The translations under genes and the position numbers were made by a program. Below, piece by piece: positions 52,922 to 62,032 of a stretch of 64,000 nt of DNA. Position 1 is the first letter of the stretch. Each line of letters opens with the position of its first letter. This DNA is from Methanobacteriota archaeon (GTDB lineage: Archaea; Halobacteriota; Methanosarcinia; Methanosarcinales; Methanosarcinaceae), in NCBI GenBank assembly GCA_023399215.1, contig JAEWQJ010000026.1, forward strand, positions 124,001-188,000, in the 5' to 3' direction. The notes under the pieces were generated by a model. The model was not told the DNA's origin and made no database searches. It was given only the letters and a program-made list of their open reading frames with translations.

Positions 52922-53317
52922 TTAAGCCTTTAAAAGTGTAACGTTAATTATCCTGCTTCTCGGCCCATCCATTTCGGCAAAAAAGATTCTCTGCCACGTC
53001 CCGAGCTCAAGTTTTCCTGCCGAAACAGGCAGGGCTTCGCTTGCTCCAAGCAGTACTGCTTTGAGATGGGAATCTGCATTGTTATCTATGCGGTCATGCC
53101 TGTAACCAGCGCCGGAAGGAACAAGCTTATTTAAAAGATCCAGTATGTCCTCTTTTAGCCCGCTTTCGTTCTCGTTTATTATGATGCCTGCGGTAGTATG
53201 TCGTGTACTGATAAGGCATATGCCTTCAATTATTTCGCATTTCATTACTTCTTCCTGAACTTGTGAAGTGATATCAACCAGTTCAATGCGTTTGGACGTC
53301 TCGATTTTGAGTTGCAA
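52922..53317 (-). CDS. YjbQ (UPF0047) family protein
   Basis: 131 residues. STRHTTAGIIINENESGL, RHDRIDNNADSHLKAVLLGA and GTWQRIFFAEMDGPRSRIINVTLL are the family motifs. The E. coli homologue YjbQ has weak thiamine-phosphate synthase activity, but the true role is uncertain. TTG start at 53317 with a nearby gaggg; convergent with purF. About 2.6 kb from thiDN, so a link to thiamine is possible but not shown. Confidence 0.92.
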   Translation of the reverse strand: MQLKIETSKRIELVDITSQVQEEVMKCEIIEGICLISTRHTTAGIIINENESGLKEDILDLLNKLVPSGAGYRHDRIDNNADSHLKAVLLGASEALPVSAGKLELGTWQRIFFAEMDGPRSRIINVTLLKA

Positions 53318-54193
53318 AGTCTTTCCCTCTGAAGCTTTCTAGATTCTATTTCAGTCTTTTCTTACAAAAAATGCATTGATTCAACGTAATATCCTATTTT
53401 CCTCACTTTTTAATGCAGTGCGCGGACTTGCTGTAAATTCAAAGTTCATTTTTTGCTTACTGAATATAATCCATTCTCTTAATATTGGATTTTAAACTAC
53501 CAACGTTTTGAGATTTCTAATTTTACAGAAAAATAGGCATACTGCTTAAGTTTTTATAGAAAGCAGGAACTAGGTAAAGACGACGTTCAGTAAATCCTAA
53601 ACCGTTAATGCACATTGCCTTAATTACAGCAGAATGAGAAATGTTGTGGCCACTTTTCTGGGGAGAAGAGTGTCAATCGAATATGAACTATCGAGTTCGT
53701 CAAATACGCCAGCAATAAGGCCATAATGACTAAGATGAGTTGTGGATTCAGATCTAGGAGGGAGAGTCATTATGGCAAAATTAGGTGAGATTTTATAAAA
53801 AGTAAGTACACGATTTGAAAAATATTAAACCCAAAAAATTTACTGTGGGAAGGCAATATATTATATTAAAGAAACATATCTGATAGTCGTTTCTTCTTTA
53901 ATTAGAAGTACTTGCGTATTTATTCTAAAAGCAGTCAAACGCCAATGATAATTGATTTTCAGTGGTGTCTCCTCTTTAAAGCAGCACAGCTTCCTCTTTC
54001 TAAAAGTACTTTTCTTCGAATTGATACAACAAGAACCTCGAATAGGTGTAGTAGATTGCGCCAAAAACTATAATTTTAATTTCTGAATTATTTTCAAAGC
54101 TAATGCCACAAGTATAATAAAAAATATTATTCTCAATATTATCGTTATTACTACAATGGTGTCTATCATTTATATTCCTCATATTCATAAATT
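53318..54193. other. Long spacer with remnants
   Basis: No intact gene. ATG GCA AAA TTA GGT GAG ATT TTA TAA at 53772 follows a strong ggagggaga, giving only MAKLGEIL, possibly a truncated gene start. A minus-strand hydrophobic micro-ORF lies at 54068-54169 (listed separately). Confidence 0.35.
54068..54169 (-). CDS. Hydrophobic 33-aa micro-ORF ending in TAG
   Basis: Starts MIDTIVVITIILRIIFFIIL and continues VALALKIIQKLKL, a perfect single transmembrane helix, then TAG. agga lies upstream of the ATG. Past the TAG the frame stays open for 67 more codons to 53861. Real expression is uncertain; AT-rich DNA often yields such hydrophobic frames. Confidence 0.25.
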   Translation of the reverse strand: MIDTIVVITIILRIIFFIILVALALKIIQKLKL

Positions 54194-54721
54194 TTGAATT
54201 TATTTTTGATTTTTCTTTATGTTACTATAATTTCAACTCATCAAATATATTTATTTTTTGAAACTGTGAGGGTTGCAACTCGGGTCGAGGGTACTGGTTC
54301 ATATTATGCAGATGGATATATGTTCAGTTATACTTCAACCCAACAACCTCCATCAGGTAATGCAAATGTAGGCGTTGATTTTGATTGGATTGGAGGTTAC
54401 ACATTTCCTGACGATTGTACTATAGACTTTGTTCTGTGGGAATTAGTAGAAGTGAGACCACTAGAATACCAATGGGTTAAGGCTGGTGAAGATCAAGATG
54501 TAGTTAGCTTAACTGGCATAACGTCTGCAATTGACGACCCTTCTGATGCGAGTGGAAGTTTTTCAACTTATTTAGACGGTAATATTTTATTGTATTGCCT
54601 CACTCTCGAAGTCCATACAAGCACGAGCAGTATTGGTTCTGCGTCTTCAGCTAATTTTGGATTTGCTGATATTACTAGAACTTCTAGAGTAAAATGGAAT
54701 CAAGGGAGGATAATTTACTAA
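54194..54721 (+). CDS. Hypothetical, possibly 5'-truncated exported protein
   Basis: 175 codons. N-terminus MNLFLIFLYVTIISTHQIYL FF is hydrophobic. The remainder (ATRVEGTGSYYADGYMFSYT, VDFDWIGGYTFPDDCTIDF, SASSANFGFADITRTSRVKW) is a beta-rich, Thr/Ser/Asp-rich protein with two cysteines, typical of exported domains. No family recognised. TTG start without a clear ribosome-binding site, so the true gene could be a fragment whose original N-terminus is gone. Confidence 0.45.
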   Translation: MNLFLIFLYVTIISTHQIYLFFETVRVATRVEGTGSYYADGYMFSYTSTQQPPSGNANVGVDFDWIGGYTFPDDCTIDFVLWELVEVRPLEYQWVKAGEDQDVVSLTGITSAIDDPSDASGSFSTYLDGNILLYCLTLEVHTSTSSIGSASSANFGFADITRTSRVKWNQGRIIY

Positions 54722-55156
54722 TCTTTGAGCTTATCCCAAAATCCATTGTATTTAATCACGAAAGATAACTATTCAGCCTGACAAAACAACCCACTTTCCG
54801 CAGTAAAATCTCAGATTTTATAATATTTCCTGCTATCGATTTTCAATCTAGCACGGATCTACTGAACTTTTATGCAGAAGGTAAAAGCAGCTATATGGTG
54901 TATTCAGAGACCAAAATTTTCAAAAAATACTGCGGAACGTAGGTAATATCTTCGAAAAGCTGGATATGATACGGAAAAAGTACTATTCTGAAAATAATAC
55001 TCGGGAAATAGTACTCCGAAAAATAAAACTCAGGAAATACGGGAATCTAAAAATAGTACTCAGGAGGTAGTTTTTTCAATCTGACTACAAAGGCGAATAG
55101 ACTCGTTTGTCAGATTAGATCACTAACTCCAACATCCTACTGCAATTTACTCTGTT
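54722..55156. other. Spacer with degenerate repeat
   Basis: 54960-55070 holds degenerate units of gaaaatagtactcagga-type sequence. No gene seen. Confidence 0.4.
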
Positions 55157-57394
55157 TTATCTATTCTTACTTCTATACAGGAAAACACAGAATAAACATA
55201 CAATACCGCTGATTGTACTAAATCCCGGAGACTTTGCACTTTCTTCAGCTCCCTTATTTTCAATAGTATTTGCATTACTGCTTGCGTTACTACCTTCATT
55301 AATGCCTGTACTACTGCCTGCATTACTGCCCGTAGTATTATTTGTGGCTACTTGAGCAGGTTCTGCAGCTATTGTGTTGCCTTCGTCTTTTGTGCCTGTT
55401 ATTGCGAAGGAAGAGTAGCCGGGTACATTTGCCGTGAAATGCAAGAACTGATCATCTTCACCTGTTAGACTTACTGGCAGTTCTATCCATTCTTTTTTCT
55501 CATCATCGTACCAGTCAAGTATAATCGAGGACTTGTTTATGTTACTCTCATCTACCCATGAGGTATTAACTTTAAAATTGACAGTTGGACTCTCAATATT
55601 CTTTGAGGTACCATAACCACCGTTTCCAACCCATATATTGAATGATTTGTAGACGATACCTTCAGGAAGCTCGGAAACCAGGCTCGACTTATTTTTCAGT
55701 TCCTCTACTATTGTAGTGGTCTTTCCTACGGTTTTTGTTGATCTGAATGTTATCGATTCAACGCAGGTTGCATTATTTGTAAAATTAAAATTCACATCAT
55801 TTCCACTGGAAATAAAGTTCTGTAAAGTCTCTTTTACCTGGACGTTATTCGCTGGTTCAGGGGATCCACCAACGCCACCACTGCTACCTCCACTATTGTG
55901 GCTGTGCCCTCCACTACTGCTACCACTGCTACTGTCGCCGTCACTGTTACTGTCGCCGTCACTGTTACTGTCGCTTTCGCTGTTGCTATCACTTTCGCTG
56001 TTGCTATCACTTTCGCTGTTGCTATCGCTTTCGCTGTTACTGTCACTGATAGTGTCGCTGTTACTGCCACTATCACTGGAATTGCTTTCTTCCAGTACGT
56101 TTATTGTATTGATTTTTGAGGCAGTTTTGTTTTCATTGATTACTGTCAGGTTGACATCATAGTTTCCGGGAGAGGAATAAGTGTGCATTGGATTTTGCTC
56201 GGTTGAGGTTTCTCCGTCTCCAAAGTTCCAGTACCATTCATTTGCATTTTGCGACAGGTCTGTAAATTGCACAGAGAGAGGTGCATAGCCGCTCGTAATA
56301 TCTGCATCAAAGTCCGCTACAGGAAGAATTTCTTCTTGACCCGGTTCTTCCTCTACAGTTATACTTAGAGATTTTGAGCTCGAACCATTTTCATTATTTA
56401 CGGTCAGCACAACAGTATAGCTTCCGGCTGAACCATAGGTATAAGCTGGGTTCTGCTCGGTTGAGGTAGCTCCGTCTCCAAAGTTCCAGTTCCATTCGTT
56501 TGCATTTTGCGACAGGTCTGTAAATTGCACAGAAAGAGGAGCAGAGCCACTCGTAGTATCTGCATTAAAGTTCGCTACAGGAAGGATTTTTTCTGCAGCC
56601 GGTTCTTTCTCTACAGTTATACTTAGAGATTTTGAGCTCGAGCCCTTTTCATTTTTTACAATCAGGACAACGTTATAATTTCCTGCTTCAGAGTACGTAT
56701 GCTTCGGGTTCTCCTCTGATGAAGTACTTCCGTCTCCAAAACTCCAGGACCAGGAAGTTGCATCTGTACTTTTGTCAGTAAATACTACGCTTAGTGGGGC
56801 TGTTCCAGAGGTAGGGGACATAGAGAATGCAGCAACCGGCAGGTTTACATCGTTATTTTCGGAAGTTTCATCGTTATCTGTGTCATCGCTTCCTGTATCA
56901 TCGCTTCCACCTGGGTCCCATCTTACATAATACGGCGATCCTTCCTGATACACGCCACTAACACTTTCTGTCGTAACTGTTTTTGTATCATAAGATGTGT
57001 CTATGAATTGCCCGCCTCCAATGTATATTCCAACATGACTGGTAAGCCAGTAATTTCTGTTATTTTTAGTAATGTCTTTTTTCCAAAAAATTACATCACC
57101 AGGCGTGGGAGAAGCTGTAGTAACATAATATGCATTTTTTTTCATATTAGGAACAGTTTGGAACACTATGTCTTTGGCTCCGGCTTGCTTGTATACTTGA
57201 TACACTAAGTGAGAACAATCAATGCCTGATCGGCTGTTGCCGCCATGTACGGATTTAACTCCAATCCAGCTTTTTGCGGCTGCTACTACTGTGGACTCGG
57301 ATGTTCCTGCAGGAGCTGCTGATGCAAGGGGTATAAATGCTATTAAAATAGCTACAAGGAATATGGCCATTAATTGATGTTTATTTATCTTCAT
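55157..57394 (-). CDS. NlpC/P60-PKD surface protein with PGF-pre-PGF domain
   Basis: 745 residues. Signal peptide (1-27, ends PLASAA); NlpC/P60 domain (about 33-165) with catalytic Cys60 in SGIDCSHLV and His120 in WLTSHVGIYIGGG; three PKD domains (about 190-270, 275-350, 360-440; WSWSFGDGST, WNWNFGDGAT, WYWNFGDGET); Ser-Asp-Asn repeat linker (NSESDSNSESD type, about 445-505); PGF-pre-PGF domain (about 520-665); C-terminal KSPGF plus hydrophobic helix and basic end. NlpC/P60 enzymes usually cut peptide bonds in bacterial peptidoglycan; the target here is unknown. It shares the C-terminal half with the protein at 13473. ATG at 57394; AT-rich leader. Confidence 0.9.
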   Translation of the reverse strand: MKINKHQLMAIFLVAILIAFIPLASAAPAGTSESTVVAAAKSWIGVKSVHGGNSRSGIDCSHLVYQVYKQAGAKDIVFQTVPNMKKNAYYVTTASPTPGDVIFWKKDITKNNRNYWLTSHVGIYIGGGQFIDTSYDTKTVTTESVSGVYQEGSPYYVRWDPGGSDDTGSDDTDNDETSENNDVNLPVAAFSMSPTSGTAPLSVVFTDKSTDATSWSWSFGDGSTSSEENPKHTYSEAGNYNVVLIVKNEKGSSSKSLSITVEKEPAAEKILPVANFNADTTSGSAPLSVQFTDLSQNANEWNWNFGDGATSTEQNPAYTYGSAGSYTVVLTVNNENGSSSKSLSITVEEEPGQEEILPVADFDADITSGYAPLSVQFTDLSQNANEWYWNFGDGETSTEQNPMHTYSSPGNYDVNLTVINENKTASKINTINVLEESNSSDSGSNSDTISDSNSESDSNSESDSNSESDSNSESDSNSDGDSNSDGDSSSGSSSGGHSHNSGGSSGGVGGSPEPANNVQVKETLQNFISSGNDVNFNFTNNATCVESITFRSTKTVGKTTTIVEELKNKSSLVSELPEGIVYKSFNIWVGNGGYGTSKNIESPTVNFKVNTSWVDESNINKSSIILDWYDDEKKEWIELPVSLTGEDDQFLHFTANVPGYSSFAITGTKDEGNTIAAEPAQVATNNTTGSNAGSSTGINEGSNASSNANTIENKGAEESAKSPGFSTISGIVCLFCVFLYRSKNR
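55925..56075. repeat. In-frame 18-nt repeat coding the Ser-Asp linker
   Basis: Within the NlpC/P60-PKD gene: repeated gctgttgctatcactttc units encode NSESDS-type hexapeptides (about 7 units). The open frames on other strands over it (for example 55834-56119) are artefacts of the repeat. Confidence 0.85.
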
Positions 57395-58748
57395 TTTTGC
57401 TCAGTGCCCGTACTTTACTAACTTAGTTGTACTATCTGCATTTTGTTATCATTAGAATAACACAACAACTCAACTGAACTTTTAAAAACATAACTCAATT
57501 TGAATGCAACCTTGGTACCAGTACTCATTTATGAACGTGAAATTGGATACATTGACTTTGCATTTATAATCAGTCAGTCAGATTTATCCAGTATCCCCTT
57601 CCCCAGATATCTAGCTTTTCCTTTAGGGAACTGGCTTTTTTAATAAAAGTATCAGCAACCTTTGCCTTAAAATATAGTTACAAATATAGTTACTCTGGCG
57701 CGTACTGTATATCCAGCAGTTTAAATTTAGAGTTATGAGACAATGAAAAGAAGATAACAAAAAGGAAGCGTTTAAAACCCTTAAATTAAAAAAAGGATTC
57801 GTTTATTACTGACGATTATTATGGGATCTCCTTTCCGAATAGGGCAGCTACTAATAATTGATTTTATAACAACGTAAAATCAGAATATAAAATCAGAATA
57901 TAAAATCAGAATAGGAGTAACTACACAAATACCTGAACTGCAATTGAGATTTAGAATTTATCTTATCTAGCTCTCTGCCATTCCGATTTTCTGACCTTTT
58001 CAGTATTATTTTCATTTTTAGTATTTTTATTGTATTTTCATTTTTACTTCAAAATAAAAATTTTATGTTTACTTCTTAATTGAACCTTAAGTTTTTATTT
58101 TTCAGATTTGATCTTTTCCGGGAAACACTTCAGAAAGCTCAGGATTTTTGAAATCTGTACGGGTCTGCTATCTCTCAAGAGGAAACCATGTAGAACTGGA
58201 TCCAGGGAGGGTTGTGAAACTATTTCCTTCATTTTCACTGCCTTTTGACTCTATTCTCTTTTAATTTTATAATAACTGATTAACCGGCTTACGGTAGCTT
58301 ATTACCTAGTTATTATATATTAATATTTTCCTTTAGTATAAAACTTTCATACCTTTGAAGATTTAAAAAACAGGCTCCAGATTCACAGTATTAGGTTTTG
58401 ATTCTTCGTAGAAATGAGTTCCTTTAAGGTTTCATTAAGAGCCGTTAAGAGACAGAAGGAGTTCAGCTTTGAGCCTTTCGGTCAGTTGCTTCGGGTCTAT
58501 GCTTCTAAAAAAAGTAGGAGTTACTTTTTGAACTTACACATATTCTTTCTTTTTATAATTTCCAGCACAGAATAGAACAGAATAGAACAGATTTTCAGTC
58601 TTACCGCTGGGTAAATTCATAGATTTTCCTTGCTGTAGCTTCATTCAAACTCAGGAATCCGACATAAATTTTTGCCTTATTTCTATAAATCCCGTCTTCT
58701 GGAGTTTGCAAGTTTGATGCCCATTGCCCCTCCTGCACTATTTTTTGT
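57395..58748. other. Longest gene-free stretch (about 1.35 kb)
   Basis: No intact gene. Three 13-nt repeats (taaaatcagaata) at 57875-57913. A minus-strand frame at 58436-58541 reads VQKVTPTFFRSIDPKQLTER then LKAELLLSLNGS and stops, without start; coding-like, possibly a gene tail. 58100-58400 nothing seen. Confidence 0.4.
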
Positions 58749-59207
58749 TCAGGCAGTATCATCAAGCTTCTTCAGTGTTGTAAGCATTATTTGCAGGCTC
58801 TCCTTGTATGCAAGGATATCCTTTTCATCCAGCTTTCTGAGAATCTCGGAGGTGTTTCCTTCAAGTTCTCCTATGAACCATTCCCTGTAAGCTTTTCCCT
58901 TTTCGGTGAGAGAAATAAGAGTTTTTCTTCGATCCTGAGGGTCTTTTTTCCTGCAGACAAGCCCTTCTCTTTCCAGAGCATCGATCATACTTGTCAAACT
59001 TCCCTTCTGAAGGTCAAGACATTTTCCCAGGGTCGTAGGCATAATATTATCTATTGCCCCAATAATCATAATAGCTCGGTTCTGATTTTTGTTCAGGCCA
59101 TATGGACTGTCCCCTGTCTTGTGAAATATTTTGGCAAAATTTTTTTGAAACAGATTAATTATCTCAAACTGGAGTTTTACTGTTTCTTTTATTTTAGATT
59201 CCTTCAT
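58749..59207 (-). CDS. MarR family transcriptional regulator
   Basis: 152 residues, dimeric winged-helix repressor. Helix-turn-helix MPTTLGKCLDLQKGSLTSMI followed by DALEREGLVCRKKDPQDRRKTLISLTEKG (the MarR wing with conserved DxRR). Start: ATG at 59207, since a GTG at 59216 has no better signal. The nearest partner is the MATE exporter on the same strand 700 bp upstream; MarR proteins often control such exporters, but the gap and the repeats between them leave this as conjecture. Confidence 0.9.
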   Translation of the reverse strand: MKESKIKETVKLQFEIINLFQKNFAKIFHKTGDSPYGLNKNQNRAIMIIGAIDNIMPTTLGKCLDLQKGSLTSMIDALEREGLVCRKKDPQDRRKTLISLTEKGKAYREWFIGELEGNTSEILRKLDEKDILAYKESLQIMLTTLKKLDDTA

Positions 59208-59231
59208 TGATATCACAGTCAGGGCTTTCTT

Positions 59232-59301
59232 CCAGTCATAATTTTCCAGTCATAATTTTCCAGTCATAATTTTCCAATCATAATTTTCCAGTCATGATTC
59301 A
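59232..59301. repeat. Tandem repeat, 5 x 14 nt
   Basis: Copies of ccagtcataatttt, the last two altered, directly upstream of the MarR start (25 bp), so it could influence expression. Confidence 0.92.
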
Positions 59302-59621
59302 GATGATAAAGGCAGGATAGTAGCCATTAGATGTTTTTTACGAGACATTTCTTATCCAGCAGGTTTGTTTGCGAGGTGTTTCTTAGTCGAATCTGCTGGT
59401 TTTAATGGCTTCCCTTATTTTATTCAATTTGACTGGATTTTAATAGATCTTATCATCCGAACTATGACTGTGTTCAATCTTATTATTCAGTTTCTTACTG
59501 TTAGATTTCAAACTAAAAAGGAACTGGGTTTATTTATATTTTATGATTTGACAATTAAGGCATATTCAAGCATCAGCCGCCCCTATATAATCAAATTTTT
59601 TCTGGTTTCCAATTTGTTAAT

Positions 59622-59752
59622 GAGCTTGTTTCAAAATCCCGACTATTCAGATTTTTGACCAAGACCTGGTATTTCATTTAGCTCTATTGATTCTGGTTCT
59701 CTACTCCAAAGAATTGGTTCAGAGAAATTGGAGTTAGTTTTGAAACAAGCTC
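59622..59752. mobile_element. MITE-like element with 15-bp perfect terminal inverted repeats
   Basis: gagcttgtttcaaaa (59622-59636) and its exact complement ttttgaaacaagctc (59738-59752) bound a 131-bp AT-rich segment without a gene. Both ends are flanked by AAT, a possible 3-bp target duplication. The ends look like those of IS5-type insertion sequences. Confidence 0.6.
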
Positions 59753-59906
59753 AATTATAAAAAATGAGTTTAAAAAAATATTTTCTGGAAACCAAGATTC
59801 TGAAGAACAATACTGAATAAAGGAGGGCAGCAATATCTGCATAAAAGAAGCCGCAAAAAACACTTGATAACTCATTCCCATGCAGGAATACGCAATAATT
59901 TTCCAT

Positions 59907-61364
59907 TCAGCACTTTCCTCCCACCGCTCCTTCCTTTATCATACACTTCAAATACATCTGCACCCACACAAAAGCAATTATTGACCCAATCACTGTACCT
60001 ACAACCAATCCCCACCATACTCCAGGCAATCCCCAGTCGAATCCGAATGCAAAAAGTAAGGAAAAGAAAAGAGTCATAACAAGGCTCCGCAGAAGGGTGG
60101 CAGCAAGGGCGCTTGTGCCTTTTCCTGCACCCTGGAAAAGAGAACCTGAGATCATTCCGAAGGCGACGACCGGATAGAAAACCGTCATAATTTTAAGTAG
60201 CCTTGTTAGTTCAGGAGCTATGCGGGCTGCATTTTCAGCATGTGTAAAGACAGCAGTAATATCTGAAGCAAAAAAGTACACTACACCGGCAATTATCGTT
60301 TCTACTAGAAAACCGACTTCAATTGCATAAATAAAGGTACTCTGTGCTTTTTTAAAGTTTTTCTCCCCAAAGGCAGCCCCACTGATCGAGACTACAGCAA
60401 TTGAAATACCTATAAGAGGAGCAACTGCAATACTTGTTACTCTCCAGGCTGTGGCGTAAACTGCAACTCCGTCCGTACTGCCAACAGTTGCGATAACAAA
60501 GTTCATTATAAGTGCAGTCAGCGCCAGAGCAAGCTGTTCTATTGATGAGGGAATTCCTACCCGGAAAATATCCCTGATAATTGATTTGTCGAATTTGAAA
60601 GAACGAAACCTGAAAGAAACATAGGTATCTTTTTTAATAAAAAACCAGTAGAGCATCAGCAGTCCCGAACTGGCAAAAGAGATAACTGTAGCTAAGGCTG
60701 CCCCTGCGATCCCAAGCCCTAGAGTGTATATAAAAATGGGGTCAAGCACTATATTAAGGCCTGAACCAAGAACCATGGACCTCATAGCTCTTTTTGAATC
60801 TCCTTCACTTCTTAAGATGGAATTCGCAATATTTGTAAAGAAGAAAACAAAACTGCCTGCAAAAATTACCCTGGCATACTGGACCCCGAGTTCGGTTGTT
60901 TTTCCGGCTCCACTGTACATGAAAAGATCCTTTATAAGCGCAAGTCCAAGGACAGTAAGGGCAACTGTGAGGATGAGCATTATTACGAAGGCATGAACTG
61001 CAACATTATCTGCACCTGCTTTGTCCCTGGCTCCTATGCGTCGAGAAATTGCAGCCCCTCCTCCAACCCCTAACCCGCCAGTAAGCGCCATCTGAATTAC
61101 ATAAAACGGAAAAGCAAATCCAACAGCAGCCAGAGCATCAGCTCCAAGTCCGGAAACCCAGAAGGTATCAGTAAAGCTGTAGATTGTCTGGACAGACATG
61201 GCAACTATTATGGGAATTGAGAGCTTGACAACAGCTTTTCTGGGATCACCGAGGAGAATGCTCACTCCTTCTGTACTTTTTTGAAGGACTCCTTCTTTTT
61301 CTCCCCTCCTGTCCCATGAGTCTTCGTCAGCAGATTCGCTTCCGATTAATGATCCACTGTTCAT
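59907..61364 (-). CDS. MATE family efflux transporter
   Basis: 485 residues, twelve hydrophobic helices after a polar 30-residue N-terminus. LSIPIIVAMSVQTIYSFTDTFWVSGLG opens the first half and IFRVGIPSSIEQLALALTAL the second, as in multidrug/toxin-extrusion proteins that export cationic compounds using a Na+ or H+ gradient. Inverted-repeat relation of the two halves is normal for the family. ATG at 61364. The substrate is unknown. Confidence 0.92.
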   Translation of the reverse strand: MNSGSLIGSESADEDSWDRRGEKEGVLQKSTEGVSILLGDPRKAVVKLSIPIIVAMSVQTIYSFTDTFWVSGLGADALAAVGFAFPFYVIQMALTGGLGVGGGAAISRRIGARDKAGADNVAVHAFVIMLILTVALTVLGLALIKDLFMYSGAGKTTELGVQYARVIFAGSFVFFFTNIANSILRSEGDSKRAMRSMVLGSGLNIVLDPIFIYTLGLGIAGAALATVISFASSGLLMLYWFFIKKDTYVSFRFRSFKFDKSIIRDIFRVGIPSSIEQLALALTALIMNFVIATVGSTDGVAVYATAWRVTSIAVAPLIGISIAVVSISGAAFGEKNFKKAQSTFIYAIEVGFLVETIIAGVVYFFASDITAVFTHAENAARIAPELTRLLKIMTVFYPVVAFGMISGSLFQGAGKGTSALAATLLRSLVMTLFFSLLFAFGFDWGLPGVWWGLVVGTVIGSIIAFVWVQMYLKCMIKEGAVGGKC

Positions 61365-62032
61365 TTTCTCCCGCCATTTTTTCCCCTTGCCTTTAAAATC
61401 AAGTGTACTTTGTCTGTTCTTTTCTGTTTTCTTCTGCCTTTAACATTGCCTTATACACAGGACATACTTTATTTTTTAATTAAGCTGGGTATAAAAAGAA
61501 TAAGTTTTTCTGATATAGTGCCGGATTAAATCCATGGAAATTGGTATCTTTTTTCGTTAGTACATATTAATTATCCTGGACAGGAAGCATTTCCTTATTA
61601 GAAGCCTTTATTCAAGAAACATCTGTTTGAAATGGTATCTCAACAGGTCAATATTGTAATCAAAAAAACTGTCACCTTCTTTTGTTCAATTCTACATACA
61701 TCACATTAAAAAATTTTTATGAATTATGAAGAAGTTTGAAATGTGGAATCTTCATTTATATGGAGAGGGTCATGAGCTTTATATATAAAAAAGTAATAAT
61801 CAAAACCATCTTTTATTGAATCGCTATTTACTGTTAGGCTTATTGACCACATATAGAGACGAAAACAATATGAAAACAGTAATATTTAAAAGTCAAAGTT
61901 TTAAAAATAATCAGTTTCCCTTTTCTTACATGGTAGAAGAAATCACGATTTATCGTCTCATGGCTTAATACGTGGAATTTTTATTTTAAATCGAATCTTT
62001 ATGTAAATTTCTGGAACAAAAAGGTGAATATT
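61365..62032. other. Divergent spacer MATE/kup
   Basis: No gene. Two TATA-like sites for kup: ctttatatataaaaaa near 61778 and agtaatatttaaaag near 61881, giving a leader of about 130-230 nt. The long leader may be regulatory but no riboswitch is recognised. Confidence 0.45.

Noticed and set aside
55834..56162. Repetitive Ala/Thr/Val and Leu/Ser frames
   Set aside because: Other frames over the Ser-Asp linker repeat of the NlpC/P60-PKD gene.
59365..59881. Frames of 97 (plus) and 65 (minus) codons around the MITE-like element
   Set aside because: They cross or border the inverted repeats and have no ribosome-binding sites or family features.
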